A stretch of 64,000 bases of DNA, from positions 296,558 to 360,557 of the forward strand of contig JAJFIV010000008.1 in the NCBI GenBank assembly GCA_021774625.1, given 5' to 3'. A model generated the notes under the pieces. The model was not told the origin of the DNA and did not search any database. It saw nothing but the letters and a program-made list of their open reading frames with translations. Position 1 is the stretch's first letter; every line of letters begins with the position of its first letter. A program made the translations under genes and the position numbers. The stretch comes from Alphaproteobacteria bacterium. GTDB lineage: Bacteria; Pseudomonadota; Alphaproteobacteria; Sphingomonadales; JAKSBY01. Positions 26,724 through 35,485 of this stretch are shown one piece after another.

Positions 26724-28397
26724 ATGTTGCGTTTAGGTTTGACCGGGCTTTCCCTGGCCGCCCTGATTTTGACGGGGTGCGATGCCACGGTAACCCTTGA
26801 TTCATCGGATGAAAGCACGCAGGAATTTTCCATTGTCGATGAGGCGAATGGCGACAATGTCCGCGCTCACATGACGTTTCTCGCGCAGGACTTGCTCGAA
26901 GGCCGCGACACCGGAACCCGCGGCTATGACATCGCACGGCATTATGTGGCGGCCCAGTATAAACTTTTGGGATTGAAGCCTGCCGGCGATAACGGCAGCT
27001 ATTTCCAGACTGTACCCCTGATGGAGGCCCGTACCATCGATAGCGGACACGCCATGCAGATTGTCCGCGGCGGCACTACACAGGATCTGACATTCCGCGA
27101 AGATTACCTGCCGGGGACAAGCTATGGCGATACGGAACAGGCCCTGAGCGCAGAGGTCGTGTTTGTGGGATATGGCATTACCGCGCCGGAACTTTCCCAT
27201 AATGATTATGACGATCTGAATGTGGAAGGCAAAATTGTGGCGATGCTGCCGCGCGCACCGGCTAATTTCCCCAATGACCAGCGGGCTTATTATTCGTCGA
27301 ACAGCGTTAAGGCGCAAAATGCCCTGGACCGCGGCGCCGCTGGAGTGATTGGCCTTTGGACGCCTGAACAGGAGACCGTTTTCTCCTGGGACCGGGTGAA
27401 CGAGGCGGTTTGGGATCCGAGATTTCGCTGGGTCAATGCACAAGGCGAAGCCTTTAACGGCTTCCCGAGTCTGGCGTCCGGCGGCGTGCTCAGTCTGGAA
27501 GGCGCAACCAAGCTTTTTGCCATGGCCGAGCTCGATTTTCTGGAGCGGGTTGAACGCGCAGAAGCCGGGGAACATGTCTCGACCAATCTTCCTGTCACCC
27601 TCTCCTTTACCAATGAATCCGAGCAAAAAATCATTGATAGCTATAATGTTGCAGCGCTTCTTGAAGGCAGCGATCCCGATCTGAAGGATGAATATGTGGT
27701 TGTCACCTCCCACCTTGATCACATCGGCGTCATGAAGGATTCGGACGAGGAAGATGTCATCCGTAATGGCGCTTATGACAATGCCGCAGGCATCGGCGTA
27801 ATCCTGGAAATGGCGCGGCTGATCGACGAAATGCCGGAAAGGCCGCGCCGCTCGATCTTGTTTGTCGCGGTCACGGCAGAGGAGAAAGGCCTGATCGGGT
27901 CCGATTATTTCGCTCAAAATCCGACCATTCCGGCGGAGGCCATCGTTGCCAATGTCAATATCGACATGCCGATCTTTCTCTATCCGCTTGGCGACGTGAT
28001 TCCCTTCGGAGCGGATCATTCCTCCCTTCTGACCGAAGTGACCGAAGCCGGAAACGCCACCGGGTTCGCGCTGGCTGAGGACCCCTTTCCGGAACAGACC
28101 ATTTTCATCCGTTCGGATCAGTTTTCCTTCGTCAAGACCGGGGTACCCGCCGTCTTTCTCGTTCCCGGCATGACCTCAAATGACCCCGAAATCAATGGCC
28201 AGGAACAATGGGGAGGATTTCTGGGGGGCCACTACCATCGCCCGACCGATGATCTTTCCCGGCCCTATGATACGGATTCCGCGGCGCGTTATACGGCGAT
28301 GAACACAATGATCACACTGGATATCGCCAATGAGGAGACCCGTCCGACATGGAATGAAGGCGACTTTTTCGGCGACAAGTTCGGCGCAAACCGCTAA
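26724..28397 (+). CDS. M28-family zinc metallopeptidase lipoprotein
   Basis: A 557-residue secreted peptidase. The N-terminus MLRLGLTGLSLAALILTGCD is a lipoprotein signal with lipobox LTGC. A PA-like insert spans roughly 140-260. The M28 dizinc centre is visible as SHLDHIG, YDNAAGIG and EEKGLIGSDYF, followed by NINIDMPIF-like and HYHRPTDD segments. It is probably an aminopeptidase anchored to a membrane facing the periplasm. The Met at 26718 sits too close to the GGGAGG ribosome binding site, so I prefer 26724. It follows nadK by 30 bp. Confidence 0.9.
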   Translation: MLRLGLTGLSLAALILTGCDATVTLDSSDESTQEFSIVDEANGDNVRAHMTFLAQDLLEGRDTGTRGYDIARHYVAAQYKLLGLKPAGDNGSYFQTVPLMEARTIDSGHAMQIVRGGTTQDLTFREDYLPGTSYGDTEQALSAEVVFVGYGITAPELSHNDYDDLNVEGKIVAMLPRAPANFPNDQRAYYSSNSVKAQNALDRGAAGVIGLWTPEQETVFSWDRVNEAVWDPRFRWVNAQGEAFNGFPSLASGGVLSLEGATKLFAMAELDFLERVERAEAGEHVSTNLPVTLSFTNESEQKIIDSYNVAALLEGSDPDLKDEYVVVTSHLDHIGVMKDSDEEDVIRNGAYDNAAGIGVILEMARLIDEMPERPRRSILFVAVTAEEKGLIGSDYFAQNPTIPAEAIVANVNIDMPIFLYPLGDVIPFGADHSSLLTEVTEAGNATGFALAEDPFPEQTIFIRSDQFSFVKTGVPAVFLVPGMTSNDPEINGQEQWGGFLGGHYHRPTDDLSRPYDTDSAARYTAMNTMITLDIANEETRPTWNEGDFFGDKFGANR

Positions 28398-28459
28398 GGA
28401 AGCCGTACAATAAACGCGGAAATACGCTCTGACAAACATGCAGGGCGGCGGGGAGCGGT

Positions 28460-29968
28460 ATGTCGGATAACATCGGGGCCGGTGGCGTCAAAATAAAAAG
28501 CAAATACCAGAAGCATCTGGCGGCTGTTTTAAATGCCGATCATCCGTCCGGTATTAACTCCTTCGGGTTGATCAACAGCGGGCTCGCGCTTGTCTTTGTT
28601 ATCCTTTCGGGAGTCTTCGCCTGGATTGTCTTTGGCGATAGTCCAAACAGTATTTTTATTATCCTCGCCGCCACCATCGGTGCCTATATGGCAATTAATA
28701 TCGGCGCCAATGATGTGGCCAACAATATCGGGCCGGCCTTTGGGTCCAAGGCGCTGACGATGGCCAGCGCCTTGGTCATTGCCGCAATCTTTGAAACCAG
28801 CGGCGCACTGCTGGCAGGCGGCGACGTTGTCTCCACCATTGCAAAAGGAGTTATCAGCCCCGAATCGCTTGAAGGCGGCCATATCTTCCTCTGGGCGATG
28901 ACTGCGGCTTTGCTTTCTGCGGCCCTCTGGATCAATATCGCGACCTGGGCCGGCGCACCGGTTTCAACCACTCATTCCATTGTCGGCGGGGTGATGGGCG
29001 CCGGTATAGGGGCTGCCGGCCTCACCTCGGTTCACTGGGGGACGATGGCGCAGATTGCGGCAAGCTGGGTGATTTCGCCGGTTATGGGCGGACTTGTCGC
29101 AGCCCTGTTTCTTACCTTTATCAAAAACAATATTCTGCGTCAGCCCGACAGGATCAAGGCGGCCCGGCACTGGGTTCCTGTTCTGATCGGCATCATGGCC
29201 GCGGCTTTTGCCATGTACCTTTCCATCAAGGGATTGAAGAAAATCTGGAATCCGGAAATCTGGCAGATGTGGGCGTTCACCCTGACCGCCTTTGTTGCCG
29301 GGTATTTCCTGAGCAAACCGGCGGTTGAGCGTAAGGCCCAGGGCCTGGAAAACCGCAAAAAAGCCGTCAATACGCTCTTCACCCTGCCGTTGATTGCCTC
29401 CGCTGCTCTGCTTTCTTTTGCCCATGGCGCCAATGATGTGGCCAATGCCGTGGGGCCGCTTTCCGCCATTGTCAGCGTCGTCACCGGCGGCGCCGTTGGA
29501 AGCAAGGTCAGTATTCCGCTCTGGGTGATGGTGATCGGGGCGCTGGGTATTTCGGTGGGCCTTCTGTTATTCGGGCCGAAACTGATCCGCACGGTCGGCC
29601 AGAAAATCACCCGCCTGGATCAGATACGGGCCTTTTGTGTCGCGCTGTCAGCCGCCATTACCGTGATCGCCGCTTCCTGGCTCGCCATGCCGGTGTCCTC
29701 GACCCATATCGCGGTTGGCGGTGTCTTCGGCGTTGGATTTTTGCGGGAAGCTGTTGCGAACCGGCAGCGAAAGCGCATGCTGGCCATTCTGAATGAGCGG
29801 CAGCGTGAACTGCCGCTGGATTATCCCGACGAACTGGTTATGGGTAAACGCCGTCTGGTGCGCCGCCGGGCGCTGACAACCATTGTTGCCGCATGGCTTA
29901 TCACCGTCCCCTGCACGGCTGCCCTGGCGGCGGTGTTTTTCCTGCTGCTGAACGGAATGATCGGATAA
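28460..29968 (+). CDS. inorganic phosphate transporter, PiT family
   Basis: A 502-residue integral membrane permease. The duplicated PiT signature is visible as NIGANDVANNIGPAFG near residue 78 and AHGANDVANAVGPLSA near 325, each followed by a D/S-T-T-H type motif (APVSTTHSIVGG and MPVSSTHIAVGG). About 11-12 hydrophobic segments and a cytoplasmic loop are present. It imports phosphate as a metal complex using the proton gradient. It is probably transcribed on its own. Confidence 0.94.
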   Translation: MSDNIGAGGVKIKSKYQKHLAAVLNADHPSGINSFGLINSGLALVFVILSGVFAWIVFGDSPNSIFIILAATIGAYMAINIGANDVANNIGPAFGSKALTMASALVIAAIFETSGALLAGGDVVSTIAKGVISPESLEGGHIFLWAMTAALLSAALWINIATWAGAPVSTTHSIVGGVMGAGIGAAGLTSVHWGTMAQIAASWVISPVMGGLVAALFLTFIKNNILRQPDRIKAARHWVPVLIGIMAAAFAMYLSIKGLKKIWNPEIWQMWAFTLTAFVAGYFLSKPAVERKAQGLENRKKAVNTLFTLPLIASAALLSFAHGANDVANAVGPLSAIVSVVTGGAVGSKVSIPLWVMVIGALGISVGLLLFGPKLIRTVGQKITRLDQIRAFCVALSAAITVIAASWLAMPVSSTHIAVGGVFGVGFLREAVANRQRKRMLAILNERQRELPLDYPDELVMGKRRLVRRRALTTIVAAWLITVPCTAALAAVFFLLLNGMIG

Positions 29969-30059
29969 AACCGGCCATGAAAAAACAATCATTTCAACGA
30001 TCTTCATCTTTTTTATTAGCTTAATTTCATAAGCCATTGTATTTGAAGAGGATAAAACA

Positions 30060-30440
30060 ATGAAATATTTAAATTCCGACGCGCATAAAGCGGCTAACCT
30101 GCCGTTTTCCGAAGCCGTGCAGGTTGGCAATATGCTCTATCTTTCCGGCCAGATCGGGATGGATTACGGCACGCAGAAACTGGCCCCCGGCGGCATCGGC
30201 CCGGAAACCCGCCAGACCATGCAGAATATCAAAGGCACGCTGGAACGTTTCGGCGGTTCCATGGACCGCATCGTAAAATGCACGATCTTTCTGGCGGATA
30301 TGGATGAGTGGACTGCGATGAACGCAGAATATGTGAAATTCTTCGAAAAACCCTACCCTGCCCGCTCCGCCTTCGGGACAAGCGGCCTCGCCCTTGGCGC
30401 TCGCGTGGAGATAGAGTGCTTTGCAGCGCTTGAAAACTAG
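30060..30440 (+). CDS. RidA-family enamine/imine deaminase
   Basis: A 126-residue RidA/YjgF protein that hydrolyses reactive enamines from PLP enzymes. It has GNMLYLSGQIGMD near residue 22, and the catalytic Arg region PARSAFGTSGLALGARVEIEC at the end. The first 40 residues and the active-site Arg match RidA-like proteins of full length. It is convergent with the phytochrome remnant, with only 2 bp between the stops. Confidence 0.92.
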   Translation: MKYLNSDAHKAANLPFSEAVQVGNMLYLSGQIGMDYGTQKLAPGGIGPETRQTMQNIKGTLERFGGSMDRIVKCTIFLADMDEWTAMNAEYVKFFEKPYPARSAFGTSGLALGARVEIECFAALEN

Positions 30441-30442
30441 GC

Positions 30443-31284
30443 TCAGGACCCATTCGCAACTTGCGCCGTATCCACGGCCAGTATCCGTACCAAATCATCG
30501 ATTGTATACGGTTTCTGGATCTCTGGCGCGTCGGGATAGGATTCCCGAAGATGAGCATTATCGCCATAGCCGGTTGTCAAGGCAAACGGTACCCCCGTAC
30601 TTGCCAACAGTTTTGCAACAGGTTCGCTTGTCTCCGCTCCCAGGTTGATATCCAGCAGCGCAAAATCCGGGGCGTTTTCCTGAATCGATGCGATTGCTCT
30701 GGCCACATTACTCGCCAGCCGGACAGATTCGATTCCAATCTCCTTGAGGCACGCCTCCGTTTCCATGGCGATGATCATATTATCTTCCAAAACGAGAACG
30801 GATCGAATGTGCTCCTTTTTCATCTCCGGCGGTTGATCCGTCATGTCGGTGGCCTCACCCGGCCCCTGAGCCCTATCAATGAATTTTCCCGGTATCACAA
30901 ACAAAGCCTTCACGCCTGAGATGTCATAGCTGACTTCGGCCTTTCCCTCCAGTTCATAAGGAACCGAGCGTTCGATGATAGTACTGCCGAAACCCCGCCT
31001 CACTGGGGGCTTAACCGGTGGTCCACCCTCTTCTTGCCAGGACAAGGAGAGTTCACCATCAGACGTCTCTCCTATAAGGATGACAATCCGCCCTCCACTG
31101 CTCCGCAGCTCCAGGCAGATTGGCCTTCACAAAAGGAAGCTTTAATGGTTACATAATAGGTGGCTGCGTCATCGGGGGCAGGTCACGATACCTACGCCCC
31201 AAACGATTGAATCCGCCCGGGCGTATGGATCGGCTCCCGGTCGCAATTGGTAAGATCGACTGTGTTCATCTCCCCGTCCCCCAT
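30443..31284 (-). pseudogene. bacteriophytochrome-HWE kinase-receiver gene, internally deleted
   Basis: An ATG at 31284 begins 30 codons that include VDLTNCDREPIHTPGRIQ, the unmistakable N-terminal PAS segment of bacteriophytochromes with the biliverdin-binding Cys. A TAG follows at 31192. The rest of the photosensory and kinase region is missing. From about 31110 a frame resumes with the end of an HWE-type kinase ATPase domain (LSWQEEGGPPV, RRGFGSTIIE) and then a complete receiver domain (SVLVLEDNMIIAMETEA, ALLDINLG, QKPY). The 3' part (30443-31045) stays open and could still make a receiver from a TTG or internal start. The deletion removed an estimated several hundred codons. Confidence 0.82.
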
Positions 31285-31289
31285 ATTTC

Positions 31290-31850
31290 TCACCGATCCA
31301 TCGATGACACCAGTTGTGCCTGCGCCTCATGATATGCGCACTCAAACATCCCAAATGCCAAAACTGCACCCTTCACGATGTCATCTAAAAGAGATGCATC
31401 AGAGTCGTCATTCCCTATTTTTTTGCTGAATGCCCGCCAATACCGTCTCATACAATCGCTGGATAAGTAAGCGCCTGCTTTCAAAACCACCGGGTCATCT
31501 GATTTCCGCCATCGTGTGCGGAGCACGGCACTGCCAAAATGACTGCCGGCGATCACATAGACCATTCCGGCCGGATTTGCACCCGCCGGAACAGACAATG
31601 GCGTAACGGAGGTAACAGCAACGCCCAATGCCCTCAAGTCTTTTTGTGCCAGAGCAGATAGGTCAGGAGGGAAATCTTTCCAAGAACCGGCCCTCACAAT
31701 AGCCTCCTCCATTGGCTTTAAGGCCATATGATGGGCCAGAAGAAAATGCGCCAAATCTTCGCGCCGGGATAGCCGGAGCCGGCTGTAGAGCCCGTCGATG
31801 CGATCATGGCATACTTGCGTTCGCTTTTTCAGAACTCCTCTCAAATCCAT
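31290..31850 (-). CDS. bphO: biliverdin-forming heme oxygenase
   Basis: A 186-residue heme oxygenase of the bacterial BphO type, which opens heme to biliverdin, CO and iron. The proximal heme His is in TQVCHDRIDGLYSRL near residue 15, and the distal helix shows VIAGSHFGSAVL. It ends 5 bp before the bacteriophytochrome start, the standard bphO-bphP order in which the enzyme supplies the chromophore. The reading frame is intact although its partner is broken, so it may now serve iron release or a phytochrome encoded elsewhere. Confidence 0.88.
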   Translation of the reverse strand: MDLRGVLKKRTQVCHDRIDGLYSRLRLSRREDLAHFLLAHHMALKPMEEAIVRAGSWKDFPPDLSALAQKDLRALGVAVTSVTPLSVPAGANPAGMVYVIAGSHFGSAVLRTRWRKSDDPVVLKAGAYLSSDCMRRYWRAFSKKIGNDDSDASLLDDIVKGAVLAFGMFECAYHEAQAQLVSSMDR

Positions 31851-31962
31851 ACATCGCGATAAGATATTTTAAGGCATTGGACAAACAATTTCTTTTGGTG
31901 GGCCGACAATACCTGACTTGTTCATTTTTTTGATTGCCCGTTGCTCTGGCAGCGGATTTTTC

Positions 31963-31991
31963 TTGCCCAAATGCTGCGGGCGCATTAGGTA
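31963..31991 (+). promoter_or_regulatory. candidate promoter of the tRNA-Ala gene
   Basis: TTGCCC (31963-31968), a 17-bp spacer and TAGGTA (31986-31991) would start transcription near 31998, ten bases before the mature tRNA. Confidence 0.45.
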
Positions 31992-32007
31992 AAGTTCGTC
32001 ATCATCC

Positions 32008-32083
32008 GGGGCCGTAGCTCAGTTGGGAGAGCGCTACGTTCGCAACGTAGAGGTCAGGGGTTCGATTCCCCTCGGCTCCACCA
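32008..32083 (+). tRNA. tRNA-Ala, anticodon CGC
   Basis: A 76-nt tRNA with encoded CCA. The acceptor stem is GGGGCCG/CGGCTCC, the anticodon stem CTACG/CGTAG encloses TTCGCAA giving anticodon CGC, and the T arm is AGGGG/CCCCT around TTCGATT. It reads GCG alanine codons. A truncated tyrosine integrase gene abuts its 3' end, so the 3' half probably served as an attachment site. Confidence 0.95.
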
Positions 32084-32420
32084 TCTTACCCCTTGAAATT
32101 GCTGGTATTTCTATCTCTATGACCTGGCTCGCAATAAGCCAGGGAGGCCGTTTTGCAATGGATTTGCAATGGAATGTTGCAAAAAGGTTCCGGTCTGTTC
32201 TCTTATTGAGCTCCCGGAGGTAGGCATCCGTGGCGTCCGCCGCGTCCTTGAGATAGACCGGATCGAACTCGCCATAGGAGCGTGAGGTGGTCCGGCTTTC
32301 CTCCTGATCCGCATGGCCGAGCCACAGGGACCGCTGCGATCCCGGCACCTTCGCCATCCGCATCACCGTGCTCGCGGCATGCGGAACGACTATAATCACA
32401 TCAGACCCCATTCTGCGCAC
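32034..32420 (-). pseudogene. tyrosine integrase, C-terminal remnant
   Basis: Only the last part of a phage-type tyrosine recombinase survives. STVMRMAKVPGSQRSLWLGH and ADQEESRTTSRSYGEFDP carry the LGH box and the catalytic Tyr, and YLKDAADATDAYLREL is the usual tail. The N-terminal domain and the first catalytic Arg are missing; the frame before PHAASTV is unrelated. The frame stays open through the tRNA gene (ending GIEPLTSTLRT), which is not real protein. It marks a decayed island or prophage inserted at the tRNA. Confidence 0.8.
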
Positions 32421-32451
32421 GGCGGCAGAACACCAGCGGAAATTGCCGCAA

Positions 32452-32482
32452 AATCAGATAAGGGGTTAACCCTTATCTGATT
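32452..32482. repeat. 13-bp inverted repeat beyond the integrase remnant
   Basis: AATCAGATAAGGG (32452-32464) and CCCTTATCTGATT (32470-32482) are perfect arms around GTTAA. It could be a terminator-like hairpin or an old element end. No T-run follows. Confidence 0.7.
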
Positions 32483-32599
32483 GCACCAATCGCCCAAATC
32501 GGGCATCAAACCAAGGAAAGGACTCTACTTTCAGGTGGATGAAAGTTGGGGCTCAGGTCAGACAGTATATAATTTATGGTAAACAGAAATTAAGGGGAC

Positions 32600-32637
32600 G
32601 TCATCAAATTGCGTCAAACTAATCAGAAAAGACTCTA
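32600..32637 (+). repeat. 38-bp repeat, copy 1
   Basis: This stretch, beginning GTCATCAAATTGCGTCAA and ending AGAAAAGACTCTA, recurs in the same orientation at 60419-60456 with one mismatch in 38. The flanks do not match. The stretch 32484-32868 holds this repeat, the inverted repeat at 32641 and no gene I can support. Confidence 0.9.
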
Positions 32638-32640
32638 GTT

Positions 32641-32676
32641 GGACAAAACAGAGTGATTGCATAAAAGAGTGTTTTC
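32641..32676 (+). repeat. 36-bp inverted repeat, left copy
   Basis: It begins GGACAAAACAGAG and ends GAGTGTTTTC. The reverse complement occurs at 34057-34092 with 34 of 36 positions identical. The pair encloses the ice-binding protein gene like terminal inverted repeats of a small mobile cassette. No transposase lies between them. Confidence 0.85.
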
Positions 32677-32868
32677 GAGTTCAGGAGGGTGGAACGGCCG
32701 AGACTCCAGCTAAAAAACCGGTTCACGTAGTCCTGCCGATGGGGTCCAATCACTTCCTCATCGTCCGTCTCCTCAAGACGGACGGCTCTCATATCAACTG
32801 CGAGACCCTATGGGGAGCCGGTCACGAAGAACCGCCGCTTCTGTTTTATACCAACGCTTCGCTCGAAT

Positions 32869-33765
32869 TCAGGCCGCCGACTTACGACGCCGCGCAAAGC
32901 CAAGACCCGCGAGGCCGAAGCCCAAAAGCGCCAGCGTGCCGGGTTCGGGGACGGACACGAAGGGAAGAAAGACAACACCTCCAACACCCTCAGGACCGGT
33001 AACATCAAGACCACCGCTCAAACCCTTGCTGCCGGCCAGAATGCCCGTGCACGTGCCGCCGAGGGTGTTTTGATCCAGCGTCACCGCAGCAGTATCCGCC
33101 AGGGCCCTGCCGCAAATATCCGTCGCATTGGTGTTCATGGTGATGCTGGTGAGCGCGAGAATATTGCCCAGGAATGTCGTGCCCACCTCAATGGTCGCGG
33201 AGCTGCGGACATTCCAGAACAGGCCGGCGCCCGAACCGGTACCGATCACGTTCACGACCGAGTTGGTCGAGGTGATCAGCGAGCTCTCCATCTGAAACAC
33301 CCAGGCCGCGTTGGCGTCGCCCCCGCCGTCGAGGGTGAGCGTTCCCGACAAATTGGTGGTCCCCGCCTTAACCGTATAGACGCCTGGCAAGAGTGTGAGC
33401 CCGGTCAGGTCCGGATTTACCAGGGTAATGCCCGGCCCCAGAGAATCAAGATTGTCCCGCGCGGTGGTGAGTTGGCTCTGGGCCAACGCGGCATCCGCCG
33501 TCGTCGCGTGTACCAACCCCGAAGTCACCTGCGGGTCCGCAACCGCGACGCCTGGTGAGGAGTTGAAGCCCGTGATTGAAACACCCGGTGAAACACCGAC
33601 ATTGCCGATGATCGCGCTCGTGGGAATATTGGTCACCGTTGAGGCGCCCAGAACCGTGAAACTCTCGAGCTCCGGACCCAGAATCGGCGTGGCTGATGCG
33701 GGCGCGGCGCAAGCGAGGGCGGCGCACAAGGGGAATGCCAATCCGGCGACTGTGAAGTGTGACAT
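32869..33765 (-). CDS. ice-binding (DUF3494) protein with PEP-CTERM anchor
   Basis: A 298-residue secreted protein. Residues 1-26 are a signal peptide ending PASA. Residues 28-250 match the DUF3494 ice-binding fold, with FTVLGASTVTNIPTSAIIGN, NVGVSPGVSITGF, PGVYTVKAGTTNLSGTLTLD and AAWVFQMESSLIT. The C-terminus VPEPGTLALLGFGLAGLGFA followed by RRRK is a PEP-CTERM sorting signal read by an exosortase. Such proteins bind ice crystals or help cells stick to ice; some relatives act as adhesins. No exosortase is in this window. The gene stands alone between 36-bp inverted repeats and is probably acquired. Confidence 0.88.
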   Translation of the reverse strand: MSHFTVAGLAFPLCAALACAAPASATPILGPELESFTVLGASTVTNIPTSAIIGNVGVSPGVSITGFNSSPGVAVADPQVTSGLVHATTADAALAQSQLTTARDNLDSLGPGITLVNPDLTGLTLLPGVYTVKAGTTNLSGTLTLDGGGDANAAWVFQMESSLITSTNSVVNVIGTGSGAGLFWNVRSSATIEVGTTFLGNILALTSITMNTNATDICGRALADTAAVTLDQNTLGGTCTGILAGSKGLSGGLDVTGPEGVGGVVFLPFVSVPEPGTLALLGFGLAGLGFARRRKSAA

Positions 33766-34056
33766 TAGTCTCTCTCCTGTTATGCTGAATTCTCATTGAA
33801 TCGCAGCTTATCTGATCAAACCCTTGCAAGAATCACGCCAACTTTTATGTTTGAACAATTCCAATGCCTTAGCGTTGTGGTTAGCGCTGCCACAAGTTCC
33901 GATTGTAAAGAATTCCGACACTTTTCCGGCGATTTCAGGCTTTCGGACGAAAAGTTGAAATCTACCGACACCGGCGCGGTTCGCGGTTAACCGTGGCGGT
34001 GTTGAAGCATTTACCGGTTTTACCATCGTCGGCAGGCCGACCGGAAGAAACGGCCG

Positions 34057-34092
34057 GAAAACACTCTCTTATGCAATCACCCTGTTTTGTCC
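34057..34092 (-). repeat. 36-bp inverted repeat, right copy
   Basis: Reverse complement of the copy at 32641-32676, differing at two positions. With the left copy it bounds a 1452-bp segment. Flanking bases do not form an evident target duplication. The remaining bases of 33766-34125 contain nothing I can name. Confidence 0.85.
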
Positions 34093-34125
34093 AGCTGGTT
34101 CTGACGGGGTACAATCCCTGCCGAC

Positions 34126-34737
34126 TTACAATTGTCCAAAAACACGTTCAATTCCTGCGGATCGATCTTGTCTCGCCATTGGCTGATCAATTGATTCTAT
34201 CCTTATGTGATCTGGAGCCGGCGTTAAATTTTCTCTCGCTTGGGTCAACTTCGCACGAACTGATCCCACGCTAGATGCCATGATTGTAGCGATATCGTCG
34301 TAAGAAAACTCCCCCATAGTCACGAGAAGCAAACAACACCGTTGATCAAAGGGAAGAGCCTGCAGCGCGGCGATTAGAGTGTCTTCACCACTCAGAGAGT
34401 TAGCCCGCGCATCATTATCACTTCCGCCAGCCGACTCTGCCAGGGTTTTAAAACGAACCGATTTGACTCGGCGATCTTCCAAAAGCGCCTGAAGATTTGC
34501 AAATACCTCCCGGCGGTGAGAAGTTTCCTCTTCCCGCTGTTTGATTTGCGCCAATGTCCGCAAAAGTGCTTCCCTGACAAGCTCGTCAGCCTCGTTTGGT
34601 GCGCAAATAACTGAATGCGCGTACTGACGCAAATGCGGTATCGCAGTAATCAAAGCATTCTTATAAGCTGACACGATCTTTCCTCCCAATCTGCCCAGAA
34701 GTGAGCCGCCGAACCACATAAGGGAAGCACACATCAA
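34126..34737 (-). CDS. sigma-70 family factor, EcfG-like
   Basis: About 180-203 residues, with a region 2 helix pair (ALITAIPHLRQYAHSVICAP, NEADELVREALLRTL) and a region 4 helix-turn-helix (LIAALQALPFDQRCCLLLV, FSYDDIATIMASSVGSVRAK). It resembles the ECF sigma factors of the alphaproteobacterial general stress response, although the linker is long and no NepR or PhyR gene is in the window. The first 20 residues (MMCASLMWFGGSLLG) are not family-like, so the true start is probably nearer 34680. It may act on nearby small membrane protein genes. Confidence 0.7.
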   Translation of the reverse strand: MMCASLMWFGGSLLGRLGGKIVSAYKNALITAIPHLRQYAHSVICAPNEADELVREALLRTLAQIKQREEETSHRREVFANLQALLEDRRVKSVRFKTLAESAGGSDNDARANSLSGEDTLIAALQALPFDQRCCLLLVTMGEFSYDDIATIMASSVGSVRAKLTQARENLTPAPDHIRIESIDQPMARQDRSAGIERVFGQL

Positions 34738-34869
34738 CGCCCCTCACATTAACTCAAGTGAATCGCCGCCATCACGACGATAATATCGGAGGAGACATAC
34801 ACCACAGGATACAAAACATATGGGATGTCCCGCCGCAAAGCGATCGACCGGATCCCCCGCCCGGCGGGA

Positions 34870-35175
34870 TCAGCGGCGACGGACGAGGATGAGCCAGCCG
34901 GCGGCGGAGACAAGGATGGTCCCGGCCATCGCCCAAGCCCCGAGTAGCCAGGAGGTGGACATGGCAAGCCCTGCGGGGACCCCGGCCGCGGCGCCGAGGA
35001 AGCCGGCCAGAAAACCGAAAAGGGCGATTTCCCAAGGCGTCAGGCGTGCGATGAGCGCCACATCATCGTCGTTCGCGCGTTCGACACAGTCGTCTCGTAT
35101 CATATAAAATTCCTGAGATATGTCCTCATCGGGACGGCATTTCAGACCATCCGCACTGGTCTTCCTGATTTGCAT
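34870..35175 (-). CDS. small two-helix membrane protein
   Basis: A 101-residue protein, or 77 residues if it begins at the ATG at 35103, which has an AGGA 8 bp upstream. Two hydrophobic segments (ALFGFLAGFLGAAAGVPAGL and WLLGAWAMAGTILVSAAGWL) follow a charged N-terminal part rich in Asp. It ends with basic residues, LVRRR. I do not recognise the family. It lies in a run of minus-strand envelope genes. Confidence 0.6.
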   Translation of the reverse strand: MQIRKTSADGLKCRPDEDISQEFYMIRDDCVERANDDDVALIARLTPWEIALFGFLAGFLGAAAGVPAGLAMSTSWLLGAWAMAGTILVSAAGWLILVRRR

Positions 35176-35296
35176 AAACAGCGTCGAAGCCTCCTGTATT
35201 CCGGTAGAAGGCGGAGCCGCCGGATCGGGAGATCCGTCAATCCGCCCCTGAAAATTCTCTTTGAAATAAATTAAAAATATCGAATATCAGTATAAA

Positions 35297-35485
35297 TTAA
35301 TTGACATGCATATTCCCTATAGAATCTAAAAGACCAAATGTCCGAAGAAGCCACAATATAACTGCAATAACAACAACGATATTCAGGATATTCTTTATCT
35401 TTCGGTCCATGGGAATGTATGTATTGATTACCCATAGCAGAACGCCAACGACAATTAATACAATCACTATATTGAGCAATGACAT
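35297..35485 (-). CDS. Thivi_2564-family small membrane protein
   Basis: A 62-residue membrane protein with two hydrophobic helices on either side of the conserved VINTYIPMDRKIKNILN, a pattern I recognise from the Thivi_2564 family. These very small proteins are widespread in proteobacteria and their role is unknown. The ORF is AT-rich compared with the neighbouring kinase gene. Bases 35486-35709 between it and that gene contain no supported feature. Confidence 0.8.
   Translation of the reverse strand: MSLLNIVIVLIVVGVLLWVINTYIPMDRKIKNILNIVVVIAVILWLLRTFGLLDSIGNMHVN

Noticed and set aside
32739..33002. Plus-strand frames over the ice-binding gene end
   Set aside because: They are antisense to the PEP-CTERM coding sequence and lack any signal.
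34749..35035. Frames overlapping the small membrane protein gene
   Set aside because: Proline- and glycine-rich shadow translations; the two-helix protein in another frame is the convincing one.
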